25,701 nucleotides of DNA from Clostridia bacterium (GCA_014872655.1 WHHJ01000027.1:1-25701), one strand, 5' to 3'. Numbered from the stretch's first letter, positions 1 through 9,478 are shown. Numbers and translations: made by a program. The notes: a model not told the origin generated them from the sequence alone.

Positions 1-1246
1 CCACAACCAGCTGACCATGGAAATCATGCAGAAAGTAGCGGCGCGGCACGGGGTGGTCTGTCTGCTGCACGAAAAGCCGTTTGCGGGCGTAAACGGAAGC
101 GGAAAACATAATAACTGGTCGATGGCTACCGATACGGGCGTAAACCTGTTGTCTCCCGGCGAAACGCCGTATGAAAATGCGCAGTTCCTGTTGTTCTTGT
201 GTGCGGTGTTAAAAGCGGTGGACGATTATCAGGATTTGCTGCGGATCTCGGTTGCAACGGCCGGTAACGATCATCGGTTGGGCGCTAATGAGGCTCCGCC
301 AGCTGTCGTCTCTGTATTTTTGGGAGACGAACTGACCGCTGTGTTGGACGCGATTGAAAACGATACCCCTTATAACGGATCCCGCAAAACGACAATGAAG
401 TTGGGCGTTGATGTGTTGCCGAAGTTCCCGCGGGACACCACGGACCGTAACCGGACTTCGCCGTTTGCCTTTACCGGAAACAAATTTGAATTTCGTATGT
501 TAGGTTCTTCCAACAGCATTGCCTGTGCAAACATTATGTTGAACAGTGCTGTGGCAGAAAGTTTAAAGATCTATGCCGATCGGCTGGAAAAGGCGGAGGA
601 TTTCGAGACCGCGCTGCATGAAATGATCAAAAAGACGATTCGTGACCACAAGCGGATCATCTTTAACGGAAACGGATACGACGAGACCTGGGTGCAGGAA
701 GCAACGCAAAAAAGAGGGTTGTTGGATTATCGGACAACGCCGGACTGCGTACCGCATCTTTTGGATCAGAAAAATGTGCAGATGCTGACGGCACACGGCG
801 TTTATTCCGAAGCCGAACTGCGGTCCAGATGTGAAATCACGCTTGATAATTATTGCAAAACGGTTTTAATCGAAGCCAACACCATGACCGATATGGCTCA
901 AAAAGAAATCTTGCCCGCCGTAGAGGCGTATTGTGCGGAGATTGCAAAATCGGCTTCGGTCAAACGCAGTATTGCATCGGATCTGGCCTGCACATACGAA
1001 CAGCGTTTGGTCAGAAAGCTTTCGGAACTGACGGATCGTATTGCACAGAAGATCGAGGCGCTGGAGCAAATGTTGATCCAGGTCAAATCGGCTGAGTCAG
1101 TTTTGCAGCAGTCTCAGATCATTCGGGACACCTTGCTTTCGGGGATGGGAGAACTGCGGCTGGCCTGTGATGAAGCGGAGACGCTGACGGCGAAGAAGTA
1201 TTGGCCGTTTCCGACTTACGGAGATTTGCTGTTTGGCGTAAAATAA
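1..1246 (+). CDS. glnN: Glutamine synthetase type III, C-terminal part (5' partial)
   Basis: This is the last ~415 codons of a glutamine synthetase, which makes glutamine from glutamate, ammonia and ATP in the cytoplasm. The reading frame is already open at base 2 (HNQLTMEIMQ), so the ATG at base 17 is internal. The segment GSGKHNNWSMATDTGVNLL is the glutamate/metal-binding region typical of the GSIII class, and RTSPFAFTGNKFEFRMLGSS follows as in that class. The C-terminal third (roughly the last 150 codons) is a helical extension rich in Glu, Lys and Gln, also characteristic of GSIII (about 700 residues in full). The short GSI/GSII forms lack this tail. No clear intrinsic terminator follows; the next feature is the asnB T-box leader. 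Class assignment is firm, and the N-terminal half is simply outside the window. Confidence 0.95.
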   Translation, partial: HNQLTMEIMQKVAARHGVVCLLHEKPFAGVNGSGKHNNWSMATDTGVNLLSPGETPYENAQFLLFLCAVLKAVDDYQDLLRISVATAGNDHRLGANEAPPAVVSVFLGDELTAVLDAIENDTPYNGSRKTTMKLGVDVLPKFPRDTTDRNRTSPFAFTGNKFEFRMLGSSNSIACANIMLNSAVAESLKIYADRLEKAEDFETALHEMIKKTIRDHKRIIFNGNGYDETWVQEATQKRGLLDYRTTPDCVPHLLDQKNVQMLTAHGVYSEAELRSRCEITLDNYCKTVLIEANTMTDMAQKEILPAVEAYCAEIAKSASVKRSIASDLACTYEQRLVRKLSELTDRIAQKIEALEQMLIQVKSAESVLQQSQIIRDTLLSGMGELRLACDEAETLTAKKYWPFPTYGDLLFGVK

Positions 1247-1275
1247 GAGAGTATAAAACAGAATAACCCAAAAGC

Positions 1276-1525
1276 GTTTGAGAAAAGATGAGTAGGGCAG
1301 AAAATCGCGCCCAGAGAGTACGGGACGGTGAGATCCGTATCGCAGAGTCTGCCTGAAAAACCCTTTTCGAGCTGCAATCCGAACAGGCAACTCAGTAGGT
1401 GCGCCGTTGCGTCATACGTTAGTTGACACGGCTTTGTCAGAAGCTGAAAAGAAAAAACGTAGGTGGTACCGCGGGTTACAGCGCTCGCCCTATGATTTGC
1501 TGAAATCATGGATACGGAGGAATGA
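1276..1525 (+). promoter_or_regulatory. T-box leader, asparagine specifier (AAC), upstream of asnB
   Basis: T-box RNAs sense uncharged tRNA and switch on downstream amino-acid genes. The T-box core GGTGGTACCGCG lies at 1462-1473. An antiterminator-type fold is visible: GTAGG (1459-1463) pairs with CCTAT (1489-1493), GCGGG (1471-1475) pairs with CTCGC (1484-1488), and the TGGTACC bulge carries the TGGT that binds the tRNA NCCA end. Stem I is visible too. The base helix is GAAAAG (1282-1287) with CTTTTC (1363-1368), and GGCAGA (1296-1301) pairs with TCTGCC (1348-1353). The conserved AGAGAG motif is at 1313-1318. The specifier side reads GAAA-AAC, giving AAC (1359-1361), an asparagine codon, which fits the asnB gene just downstream. 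No hairpin plus T-run follows the core. Instead a hairpin at 1489-1517 can mask part of the asnB Shine-Dalgarno. A TATAAA at 1252-1257 could be a -10, but no good -35 is visible. Confidence 0.93.
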
Positions 1526-1528
1526 ATG

Positions 1529-3106
1529 ATGTGTTCTATTATGGGATACTGTGACAGCGGAGCCGATCGTGAAAAGTTTCAAACCTGTTTTGACCAGACG
1601 ATCTCCCGCGGTCCGGACGACAGTCGAGTCGTTGATACCGGGAAAGGATTGTTAGGCTTTCATCGCCTTGCCATTATGGGGCTGCATCCCCAAGGCATGC
1701 AGCCGTTTGAGCTAGACGGCAGTTATGTTGTTTGTAACGGGGAAATTTACGGCTTTAAAAAACTGCGAGAGCAATTAGCCAGCGAATATACGTTTGTCAG
1801 CGAGTCGGATTGTGAGATTCTGCTGCCGATGTACCGGAAATACGGAACCGATATGTTTGCGATGCTGGACGCAGAATTTGCCTGTATTCTTTACGATGCC
1901 GAACAGCAGGAATATATCGCGGCAAGAGATCCGATCGGAATTCGGCCGCTGTATTACGGCCAGGACGAAAAAGGTGTTTTCCTTTTTGCCAGCGAACCTA
2001 AAAACTTAGTGGGCTTGGCGGAAGAGATTCTGCCGTTCCCTCCGGGGCATTATTTTAAAGGCGGACAGTTTTTCTGCTATCGCGACCCTGCGGCGGTGGA
2101 AGAAGTTTGTTATGATGATTTAGATACTGTTTGCCGCAATATTCGTGAAAAACTGATTGCGGGGGTAGAAAAACGACTGATCGCAGATGCGAAAGTGGGC
2201 TTTCTGCTTTCCGGTGGACTGGATTCTTCATTAGTTTGCTCGATCGCCGCCAAGAAAAGCGATAAACCGATCCGAACTTTTGCCATCGGAATGTCCGAAG
2301 ATGCGATCGATTTAAAATATGCGCGCCAGACAGCCGATTATATCGGAAGCGATCACACCGAGGTCATTATTTCAAAACAAGATGTATTGGACAGTTTACA
2401 AACGGTGATCAAAATTCTCGGCACGTATGACATTACAACGATTCGTGCCAGTATCGGGATGTATCTGGTTTGCAAGGCGATTCATGAAAACACAGATATC
2501 CGGGTGCTGTTGACCGGAGAGATCTCCGATGAATTGTTCGGGTACAAGTATACGGATTTTGCGCCCAGCGCAGAGGCGTTTCAAAAAGAGTCGCAGAAGC
2601 GGATTCGGGAATTACATATGTACGATGTGCTGCGGGCAGATCGGTGTATTTCGGTCAATTCTATGGAGGCGCGCGTCCCGTTTGGGGACTTGGAGTTTGT
2701 TCGATACGTTATGTCTATCGATCCGGAGATGAAGATGAACAAGTACGGCAAAGGAAAATACTTGCTTCGCCGGGCTTTTGAAGGAGATTACTTGCCTAAC
2801 GAAATTTTATACCGTGAAAAAGCGGCTTTTTCTGACGCGGTAGGACATTCGATGGTGGATTATCTGAAAAATTACGCACAAAACTGTTATACCGATTGCC
2901 AATTTGAAGAAAAAAGAGTACAATATACATATGCGCAGCCGTTTACAAAAGAGTCTCTGCTCTATCGCGAGATTTTTGAATCCTATTATCCGGGACAAAG
3001 CCAAATGATCGCAGGGTTCTGGATGCCAAATAAAGAGTGGGAAGGCTGTGACGTAAACGATCCGTCTGCGCGTGTTTTGTCCAATTACGGGGACAGTGGG
3101 AAATAG
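1529..3106 (+). CDS. asnB: Asparagine synthase, glutamine-hydrolysing
   Basis: AsnB converts aspartate, glutamine and ATP to asparagine, glutamate, AMP and PPi. The N-terminal class II glutaminase domain (about residues 2-200) shows RGPDDSR, VCNGEIYG and SESDCEILL. The synthetase domain has the PP-loop SGGLDSS near residue 228 and LLTGEISDELFGY further on. Two in-frame ATGs occur, at 1526 and 1529. I chose 1529 because it puts Cys at position 2, the catalytic nucleophile exposed after Met removal, and sits 8 nt after GGAGG (1516-1520); starting at 1526 would leave an extra Met before Cys. The product is 525 residues, close to the usual ~520-560. Regulation by the Asn T-box immediately upstream is expected. 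The carAB genes follow on the same strand with no visible terminator between. Confidence 0.95.
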   Translation: MCSIMGYCDSGADREKFQTCFDQTISRGPDDSRVVDTGKGLLGFHRLAIMGLHPQGMQPFELDGSYVVCNGEIYGFKKLREQLASEYTFVSESDCEILLPMYRKYGTDMFAMLDAEFACILYDAEQQEYIAARDPIGIRPLYYGQDEKGVFLFASEPKNLVGLAEEILPFPPGHYFKGGQFFCYRDPAAVEEVCYDDLDTVCRNIREKLIAGVEKRLIADAKVGFLLSGGLDSSLVCSIAAKKSDKPIRTFAIGMSEDAIDLKYARQTADYIGSDHTEVIISKQDVLDSLQTVIKILGTYDITTIRASIGMYLVCKAIHENTDIRVLLTGEISDELFGYKYTDFAPSAEAFQKESQKRIRELHMYDVLRADRCISVNSMEARVPFGDLEFVRYVMSIDPEMKMNKYGKGKYLLRRAFEGDYLPNEILYREKAAFSDAVGHSMVDYLKNYAQNCYTDCQFEEKRVQYTYAQPFTKESLLYREIFESYYPGQSQMIAGFWMPNKEWEGCDVNDPSARVLSNYGDSGK

Positions 3107-3180
3107 AGTATTTTTGTTTCCTTCCAATTTACCGGTAAATGAACAAACAACAACCAAAACAGAAAGGAATCGGAAAAAGA

Positions 3181-4293
3181 ATGGTACTTGCGTACAACAG
3201 AAAAATAATTCTGGAAGACGGCAGCGAATATCCGGGCTATGGCTTTGGGGATTTGTCAGACCGTGTTTGTGAGATTGTCTTTAACACTTCGATGGTGGGA
3301 TATCAGGAAATTGTTTCGGACCCGTCTTATGCCTGCCAAGCTGTGGTGATGACGTATCCGTTGATCGGCAATTACGGAACGGCGGAGGACGACTATGAAA
3401 CGGGAACCCCGGTCATCGGCGGATTGATTGTTCGGGAATATAATGATTTTCCGTCTAATTTTAGAAATGCGGCCACGCTGGATGAAGTGATGAAGAAATA
3501 TCATATTCCGGGGATATATGGAGTGGATACGCGTAAATTAACCCGTTCGATTCGGGATTACGGGAGCCGGAAAGTGTTGATGACCGACATCACAACAACA
3601 CAACAGCAGGGGCTTGAGATTTTACGCCGTACGGACATTCCTCGAGACGTTGTTGCGCAGGTAAGTTGCCATACGACCTGGTACGCGCCGGTCAAAAATG
3701 AGAAATATCATATTGTCGCCATTGACTGCGGCATGAAACATAATATCGTCAGGCAATTAAATGCCAGAGGCTGTTCGGTTACGGCGGTGCCGTGGAACAC
3801 TTCTGCCGAAGAGATTGAAAAACTGAGCCCCGACGGCGTCTTTTTATCCAATGGCCCGGGAGACCCCGCCGACGTGCAAGAAGTGATCGAGACCGTCCGG
3901 CAACTGCGCGGAAAATATCCGATATTCGGCATTTGTTTAGGCCATCAAATTCTTTCCTTGGCTTATGGTGCAAAAACGTATAAGTTAAAGTTCGGACATC
4001 GCGGCGGCAATCATCCGGTACGGGATTTACAGACCGGCCGGATCGAAATCACCTCTCAAAATCATTCCTATGCGGTGGATTTGAAGAGCCTTGATGCCAC
4101 GGACTTAACCGTTACACATATCAATTTACTGGATCAAACCGTTGAGGGCGTTTGCTGTGATCGGGATCGCGCTTTTAGCGTGCAGTATCATCCGGAGAGT
4201 GCGCCCGGCCCGCAGGACAGCGCGTATTTGTTTGATCGTTTTTTGAATTGGATCAAGGAGGGGAAAAAACATGCCGAAACGAACAGATATTAA
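3181..4293 (+). CDS. carA: Carbamoyl-phosphate synthase small subunit (glutamine amidotransferase)
   Basis: CarA hydrolyses glutamine and channels ammonia to CarB to make carbamoyl phosphate for pyrimidines and arginine. The N-terminal CPSase small-chain domain starts at YNRKIILEDGSEYPGYGFG. The class I glutaminase domain holds GICLGHQ with nucleophile Cys252, and QYHPESAPGP with His337 and Glu339. An upstream in-frame ATG at 3139 would add 14 residues (MNKQQPKQKGIGKR) not typical of CarA and has no convincing ribosome site. ATG 3181 fits family length better (370 residues), although its purine-rich site (AAAGGA at 3163-3168) is rather far away. The gene overlaps carB by 23 nt, indicating a coupled pair. 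The start choice is the least certain part of this call. Confidence 0.94.
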   Translation: MVLAYNRKIILEDGSEYPGYGFGDLSDRVCEIVFNTSMVGYQEIVSDPSYACQAVVMTYPLIGNYGTAEDDYETGTPVIGGLIVREYNDFPSNFRNAATLDEVMKKYHIPGIYGVDTRKLTRSIRDYGSRKVLMTDITTTQQQGLEILRRTDIPRDVVAQVSCHTTWYAPVKNEKYHIVAIDCGMKHNIVRQLNARGCSVTAVPWNTSAEEIEKLSPDGVFLSNGPGDPADVQEVIETVRQLRGKYPIFGICLGHQILSLAYGAKTYKLKFGHRGGNHPVRDLQTGRIEITSQNHSYAVDLKSLDATDLTVTHINLLDQTVEGVCCDRDRAFSVQYHPESAPGPQDSAYLFDRFLNWIKEGKKHAETNRY

Positions 4294-7200
4294 AAAGGTG
4301 TTGGTCATCGGTTCCGGCCCGATTGTTATTGGCCAGGCCGCAGAGTTTGACTACGCCGGGACGCAGGCTTGTCTTGCGTTAAAAGAAGAAGGCTATGAAG
4401 TCGTTTTGTGCAATTCGAACCCGGCCACGATCATGACGGATACTTCGATTGCCGATAAAGTGTACATGGAACCGCTTACGCTGGAATATATTGCCAAGAT
4501 TGTTCGATATGAACGCCCGGACGCCATTTTGCCCGGAATCGGTGGACAGACCGGGTTGAATCTTGCTATGCAGCTGGAAAAGAAAGGGATTTTGGCCGAA
4601 TGCCGTACCCAGCTTTTGGGCACCAGCAGCGAAAGTATTGAACGTGCAGAGGACCGGGAACAGTTTAAGGAACTTTGTCAGAGTTTGGGCGAACCTGTTT
4701 TGCCGTCCGATATTGCGGAGTCGGTAGAGGACGGTCTGCGAATAGCCCAACAGATCGGATACCCGGTGGTACTTCGGCCGGCATTTACGCTGGGAGGTAC
4801 CGGCGGCGGTTTTGCCGACGATGAACAGGAATGTGCAGAATTGTTAAAGAATGCGCTCTACGCTTCTCCCGTTCATCAGGTATTGGTAGAAAAAAGTATT
4901 CGTGGTTATAAAGAAATTGAATATGAAGTCATTCGAGATGCCAATGATACTGCCATTACCGTTTGTAATATGGAAAATATCGACCCGGTCGGGATCCATA
5001 CCGGGGATTCTATTGTGGTATGTCCGTCTCAGACGTTGACGAATAAAGAGTATCAAATGCTGCGTGACAGTGCGCTCAAAATTATCCGCGCGCTGAAAAT
5101 TGAAGGTGGATGCAATGTCCAATTTGCACTGGATCCGTATTCTTTCCAATATTATTTGATCGAAGTAAACCCGCGTGTTTCGCGGTCTTCGGCTCTGGCT
5201 TCAAAGGCCAGCGGATATCCGATTGCGCGCGTGTCTGCAAAGATCGGGGTCGGAATGACGCTGGATGAAATCCAGCTTGCCAATACGCCGGCCTGTTTTG
5301 AACCGGCGCTGGACTATGTGGTGACGAAAATGCCGCGTTTTCCGTTTGATAAGTTTGCGGACGCCAATCAGAGTTTGGGCACGCAGATGAAAGCCACCGG
5401 AGAAGTCATGAGCGTCGGCAGAACGCTGGAAGAAAGTTTGCTCAAAGCAATCCGCTCCTTGGAAACCGGTCGATTCCATTTGTATCATGCAAAGTTTGAC
5501 AGCCAAAGTGAGCCGGAGTTGCTGGACTATATCCGAATCGGGACCGATGACCGAATTTATGCGATTGCGGAACTTTTACGCCGGGGCTGTGACCCAGGCC
5601 GGATTTGCAGCATTACAAAAATGGATATGCTGTTTATCCGAAAACTGAAAAATATAGTGGATCAAGAAGCCGAATTGAAACAAAATCCGCAAAACCTCGA
5701 AGTACTGCGCGCCGCAAAGAAAATGGGCTTTTCCGACCAAGAGATTGCGGTGTTGTGGAACATGGATGAAGTTTCTGTTTTTGAGATGCGGAAAAAAGCC
5801 GGGATTGTGCCGGTGTATAAAATGATTGATACGTGCGCCTCGGAGTTTGACAGTTATGTTCCGTATTTCTACGCAACGTATGAGGAAGAGAACGAGTCGG
5901 AAATTTCTTCGAAGAAAAAGGTGATCGTGCTCGGTTCCGGACCAATTCGTATTGGCCAGGGCGTTGAGTTTGATTATTCAACGGTGCACGCAGTTAAAAC
6001 CATTAAAAACGCCGGGTATGAGGCAATTATCATCAACAACAATCCCGAAACGGTTTCCACCGATTATACCACTTCGGACAAATTGTATTTTGAGCCTCTT
6101 TGTGTGGAAGATGTGATGAACATCATCGAACTGGAAAAGCCCGAAGGCGTTATCGCCACATTAGGCGGACAGACGGCGATCAACTTGGCCGGACCGCTGC
6201 GGGATCGCGGCGTACGGATCATCGGCACGGACTGCGACGCGATTGATCGGGCAGAAAACCGGGATTTGTTTGAAAAATTGTTGGTTCAACTGGGCATCCC
6301 ACAGCCGAAAGGCCAGGCAGTTACAGATATTGAGGCCGGCGTTGCGGCCGCGGCGCAAATCGGGTATCCCGTTTTGGTTCGACCGAGTTTTGTGTTGGGC
6401 GGACGTGCGATGCAGATCGTGGCCAAGGAAGAACATCTGCGGCGCTATTTAAAAACAGCTGTTGAAGTCGGGGTAGACAAACCGGTTTTGGTGGATAAGT
6501 ATATTCGAGGCAAAGAAGTAGAAGTTGACGCGATCTGTGACGGCAAAAACGTATTTGTTCCGGGAATTATGGAATTGGTAGAGCGCACGGGCGTTCATTC
6601 CGGAGACTCTATCAGCGTTTATCCTTCTTTCAGTATCTCGGACAAGGTCAAAGCCACCATTTTGGATTATACCAAAAAATTAGGGATTGGCATTGGGATT
6701 ATCGGACTGTTTAATATTCAATTTATCGTCGATGAATCCGATCAGGTATTTATCATCGAGGTCAATCCCCGTTCGTCCCGGACGGTTCCGTTTTTATCCA
6801 AAGCCACCGGGTACAGTTTAGCGGATATTGCAACGCTTGCCATCTTGGGCGTATCTCTTCCGGAGCAGGGAATTACGGAATTATATCCGGGTGAAAAGAA
6901 GCGGTGGTATGTCAAGGTTCCGGCATTTTCATTCTCAAAACTGCACGGAATGGATGCATATCTTTCTCCGGAAATGAAGTCCACCGGGGAAGCAATCGGG
7001 TATGATGACAAACTGCACCGGGCCATGTACAAAGCGCTGATCGCGTCCGGAATCCGATTACAGAATTATGGAACCGTGGTGGTGACTTTAGCCGATGAAG
7101 ATAAACAGGAGGCGCTGCCTCTGGTTCGGCGGTTTTATGATATGGGCTTTAATATTGAAGCAACCGTCGGTACGGCGATGTTTTTAAAAGAACACGGGAT

Positions 7201-7450
7201 CCGTACGCGCATTCTGCGAAAACTCAGCGAAGGCAGCGAAGAAATTTTGGATGCCATTCGTGCCGGTTATGTCAGTTACGTGATCAATACGCGAGCCATT
7301 TTGTCGGGCGTTCACTATGAAGACGGCGCGGCAATTCGGCGTTGCGCGATCGAAAATAATATTACCGTACTGACCGCATTGGATACGGTAAAAGTTCTTT
7401 TGGATGTATTGGAGGAAACCACGATTGGTATTTCTACCATTGATGCATAA
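4271..7450 (+). CDS. carB: Carbamoyl-phosphate synthase large subunit
   Basis: CarB makes carbamoyl phosphate from bicarbonate, two ATP and the ammonia delivered by CarA. At 1059 residues it is full length. The two homologous halves are visible: the first begins KKVLVIGSGPIVIGQAAEFDYAG with ATP-grasp motif TLGGTGGGFADDEQE. The second begins near residue 553 with KKKVIVLGSGPIRIGQGVEFDY, with VRPSFVLGGRAMQIV as its ATP-grasp region. Metal-binding IEVNPR(V/S)SRS/T motifs occur in each half. The last ~130 residues form an MGS-like allosteric domain. The start at 4271 lies 8 nt after AAGGAGG (4256-4262) inside the end of carA, so translation is probably coupled. No frameshift or missing motif was seen. 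Confidence 0.97.
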   Translation: MPKRTDIKKVLVIGSGPIVIGQAAEFDYAGTQACLALKEEGYEVVLCNSNPATIMTDTSIADKVYMEPLTLEYIAKIVRYERPDAILPGIGGQTGLNLAMQLEKKGILAECRTQLLGTSSESIERAEDREQFKELCQSLGEPVLPSDIAESVEDGLRIAQQIGYPVVLRPAFTLGGTGGGFADDEQECAELLKNALYASPVHQVLVEKSIRGYKEIEYEVIRDANDTAITVCNMENIDPVGIHTGDSIVVCPSQTLTNKEYQMLRDSALKIIRALKIEGGCNVQFALDPYSFQYYLIEVNPRVSRSSALASKASGYPIARVSAKIGVGMTLDEIQLANTPACFEPALDYVVTKMPRFPFDKFADANQSLGTQMKATGEVMSVGRTLEESLLKAIRSLETGRFHLYHAKFDSQSEPELLDYIRIGTDDRIYAIAELLRRGCDPGRICSITKMDMLFIRKLKNIVDQEAELKQNPQNLEVLRAAKKMGFSDQEIAVLWNMDEVSVFEMRKKAGIVPVYKMIDTCASEFDSYVPYFYATYEEENESEISSKKKVIVLGSGPIRIGQGVEFDYSTVHAVKTIKNAGYEAIIINNNPETVSTDYTTSDKLYFEPLCVEDVMNIIELEKPEGVIATLGGQTAINLAGPLRDRGVRIIGTDCDAIDRAENRDLFEKLLVQLGIPQPKGQAVTDIEAGVAAAAQIGYPVLVRPSFVLGGRAMQIVAKEEHLRRYLKTAVEVGVDKPVLVDKYIRGKEVEVDAICDGKNVFVPGIMELVERTGVHSGDSISVYPSFSISDKVKATILDYTKKLGIGIGIIGLFNIQFIVDESDQVFIIEVNPRSSRTVPFLSKATGYSLADIATLAILGVSLPEQGITELYPGEKKRWYVKVPAFSFSKLHGMDAYLSPEMKSTGEAIGYDDKLHRAMYKALIASGIRLQNYGTVVVTLADEDKQEALPLVRRFYDMGFNIEATVGTAMFLKEHGIRTRILRKLSEGSEEILDAIRAGYVSYVINTRAILSGVHYEDGAAIRRCAIENNITVLTALDTVKVLLDVLEETTIGISTIDA

Positions 7451-7467
7451 AGCGGAGGTGTGTTTAC

Positions 7468-8265
7468 ATGCATTTTACAAAGATGCACGGGCTTGGGAAT
7501 GATTATTTATATGTGTATGGTCAGCCGGTGGATCCGGGGCCGTTGTCGGTTCGGTTGTCGGACCGTCATTTCGGAGCCGGTTCGGACGGCATGATTTGGA
7601 TCAGTCCGTCTGAAGTTGCGGATTTTAAAATGCGTATTTTTAACGCCGACGGCAGCGAGGCTAAAATGTGCGGCAACGGCATTCGCTGTGTGGGCAAGTA
7701 TGTTTATGATAAAGGATATACAGACAAAAAACATTTAACGATTGAAACGCTGTCCGGTATTCGAACCTTAGATTTACAGGTATCGGGCGGGGTGGTAAAA
7801 TCGGTTTGTGTGGATATGGGAACCGCCGTTGTTTCGGAGGATTTGTCTTTGGAGGTTGCCGGCCAAACGGTGGTTTGTACGCCGGTTTCTGTCGGTAATC
7901 CGCATGCGGTTTTGTTTGTGCCGTCCGCGCAGCAGGCGCCGTTGACCACGCTGGGGCCGCAGCTGGAACATCACGAGCAGTTTCCCGGCGGCGTCAACGT
8001 TGAATTTGTTGAAGTTATAGATGAGCATACGCTGCGGATGCGTGTGTGGGAGCGTGGAAGCGGCGTGACGATGGCCTGCGGAACGGGCGCCTGCGCCAGC
8101 GCGGCGGCCGCGGTGAAAAAAGGGTACTGCCGTCAAAACGAGCCGGTTTCGGTGATTTTGGACGGAGGCACGCTTCAGATTCAAATCGCCCCGGACGGTT
8201 CGGTGACGATGACAGGCCCGGCAGAAACAATCTATGAAGGAGAGACGGTTGATGTTAACGCCTAA
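7468..8265 (+). CDS. dapF: Diaminopimelate epimerase
   Basis: DapF interconverts LL- and meso-diaminopimelate, the last step before meso-DAP enters peptidoglycan or lysine synthesis. The 265-residue product shows both catalytic cysteines of the two-base, cofactor-independent mechanism: Cys68 in KMCGNGIRC and Cys204 in MACGTGACAS. The opening MHFTKMHGLGNDYLY is the standard DapF N-terminus. A good Shine-Dalgarno (GCGGAGGTG) lies a few nt upstream, and only 17 nt separate it from carB. It overlaps the following aminotransferase gene by 14 nt. Together the two genes supply the steps from tetrahydrodipicolinate to meso-DAP. Confidence 0.96.
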   Translation: MHFTKMHGLGNDYLYVYGQPVDPGPLSVRLSDRHFGAGSDGMIWISPSEVADFKMRIFNADGSEAKMCGNGIRCVGKYVYDKGYTDKKHLTIETLSGIRTLDLQVSGGVVKSVCVDMGTAVVSEDLSLEVAGQTVVCTPVSVGNPHAVLFVPSAQQAPLTTLGPQLEHHEQFPGGVNVEFVEVIDEHTLRMRVWERGSGVTMACGTGACASAAAAVKKGYCRQNEPVSVILDGGTLQIQIAPDGSVTMTGPAETIYEGETVDVNA

Positions 8266-9454
8266 TTTACATTATGGGCAATTAAAAGATTCTTATTTGT
8301 TTTATCATATTGCGCAAAAAACCAATGCGTATTTGCAGCAGCATCCGAATGCGCATTTGTACCGTTTGGGCATTGGAGACGTCTCGTTGCCGTTGTGCGA
8401 TGCCGTGATTGCTGCGTTGCATGCTGCGGTAGATGATCAGGCCTCGGCAGAAACGTTTCATGGATATATGCCGGAGTGCGGGGCTCCGTTTTTACGGCAG
8501 ACGATTGCGGCGCATTATCAAAAAAGAGGCGTTGACCTGTCGGAGGACGAAGTTTTTGTTTCCAGCGGTGCCAGCGACGAGTTGGGCGATATTTTGGATT
8601 TGTTTGATCCGGGCAGCGCGGCATTGGTCATTGAACCGGCTTATCCGGCATATGTGGACGCTAACATCATTGCCGGCAGAAAAATCATCCATCTTGCAAG
8701 CGGCCGTGAAAATGGGTTTCTCCCGGTTCCGGAGGATGGTCTGCAAGCCGACATCTTGTATATTTGTTCTCCCAATAATCCCACCGGCGCTGTTTTTGAT
8801 CGTGAAAAATTGCAGCAGTGGGTAGATTATGCCAATAAAATCGGCGCGGTGATTCTTTTTGACGCGGCTTACGAGGCGTTTATTGAAGACCCTGCGGTCC
8901 CGCACAGCATTTTTGAAATTCCCGGTGCCCGCACGTGTGCCATAGAGATTTGTTCTTTATCTAAAACGGCAGGCTTTACCGGAACGCGGCTGGGATATAC
9001 GGTGATTCCGAAAGATTTGGTTCGCAGCGGCATGCGGCTGCAAGAAATGTGGATTCGCAATCGAACCACTAAAACAAACGGCGTCTCTTATATTATTCAG
9101 CGCGGCGCGCAGGCTGTTTTTACGGAAGAAGGACAAAAACAAATTTTTGAAAACATCCAAGTATACAAAAAAAATGCAGCCTGTTTGATGCAGGCTCTGG
9201 ATGAACTGGGCATTTGGTATTGCGGCGGAAAGAATGCACCGTATGTTTGGATGAAATGTCCCAATGAAATGACAGGCTGGGAAATGTTTGATTACTTGTT
9301 GCAGAATATCCAGGTTGTTGGCACTCCGGGAGAAGGTTTTGGTGATTGCGGAAAAGGATATTTCCGGTTTTCTTCTTTTGGCAACCCTGCCGATACGCAG
9401 CAGGCGGCTAAGCTCTTGGTTCAGTTGTTTCAGAAAGACCATCTTTGTTCTTAA
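8252..9454 (+). CDS. dapL: LL-diaminopimelate aminotransferase (fold type I PLP enzyme)
   Basis: The product is a fold type I, PLP-dependent aminotransferase of about 400 residues. PLP-site motifs are SPNNPTGA (near 173-180), the pyridine-N contact Asp204 in ILFDAAYEAF, and the Schiff-base lysine Lys238 in SLSKTAGFTGTRLGY. The N-terminal part (GIGDVSLPLCDAVIAAL, then FHGYMPECGAPFLRQTIAAHY) matches the DapL subfamily, which converts tetrahydrodipicolinate and glutamate directly to LL-DAP. Overlap with dapF strongly supports this over a generic aspartate aminotransferase. An upstream in-frame ATG at 8234 lies inside the Shine-Dalgarno, so I chose ATG 8252, about 7 nt after AAGGAGAG. It is the last gene before the hairpin terminator. 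Confidence 0.92.
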   Translation: MLTPNLHYGQLKDSYLFYHIAQKTNAYLQQHPNAHLYRLGIGDVSLPLCDAVIAALHAAVDDQASAETFHGYMPECGAPFLRQTIAAHYQKRGVDLSEDEVFVSSGASDELGDILDLFDPGSAALVIEPAYPAYVDANIIAGRKIIHLASGRENGFLPVPEDGLQADILYICSPNNPTGAVFDREKLQQWVDYANKIGAVILFDAAYEAFIEDPAVPHSIFEIPGARTCAIEICSLSKTAGFTGTRLGYTVIPKDLVRSGMRLQEMWIRNRTTKTNGVSYIIQRGAQAVFTEEGQKQIFENIQVYKKNAACLMQALDELGIWYCGGKNAPYVWMKCPNEMTGWEMFDYLLQNIQVVGTPGEGFGDCGKGYFRFSSFGNPADTQQAAKLLVQLFQKDHLCS

Positions 9455-9478
9455 TTGAAAAATAGCACGGAACAGATT

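Noticed and set aside
1252..1257. TATAAA as the -10 box of the T-box transcript
   Set aside because: No -35 hexamer at 15-19 nt spacing was found; the position is plausible but unsupported.
3139..3180. Upstream ATG as carA start
   Set aside because: It adds 14 basic residues atypical of CarA, and begins within a palindrome without a Shine-Dalgarno.
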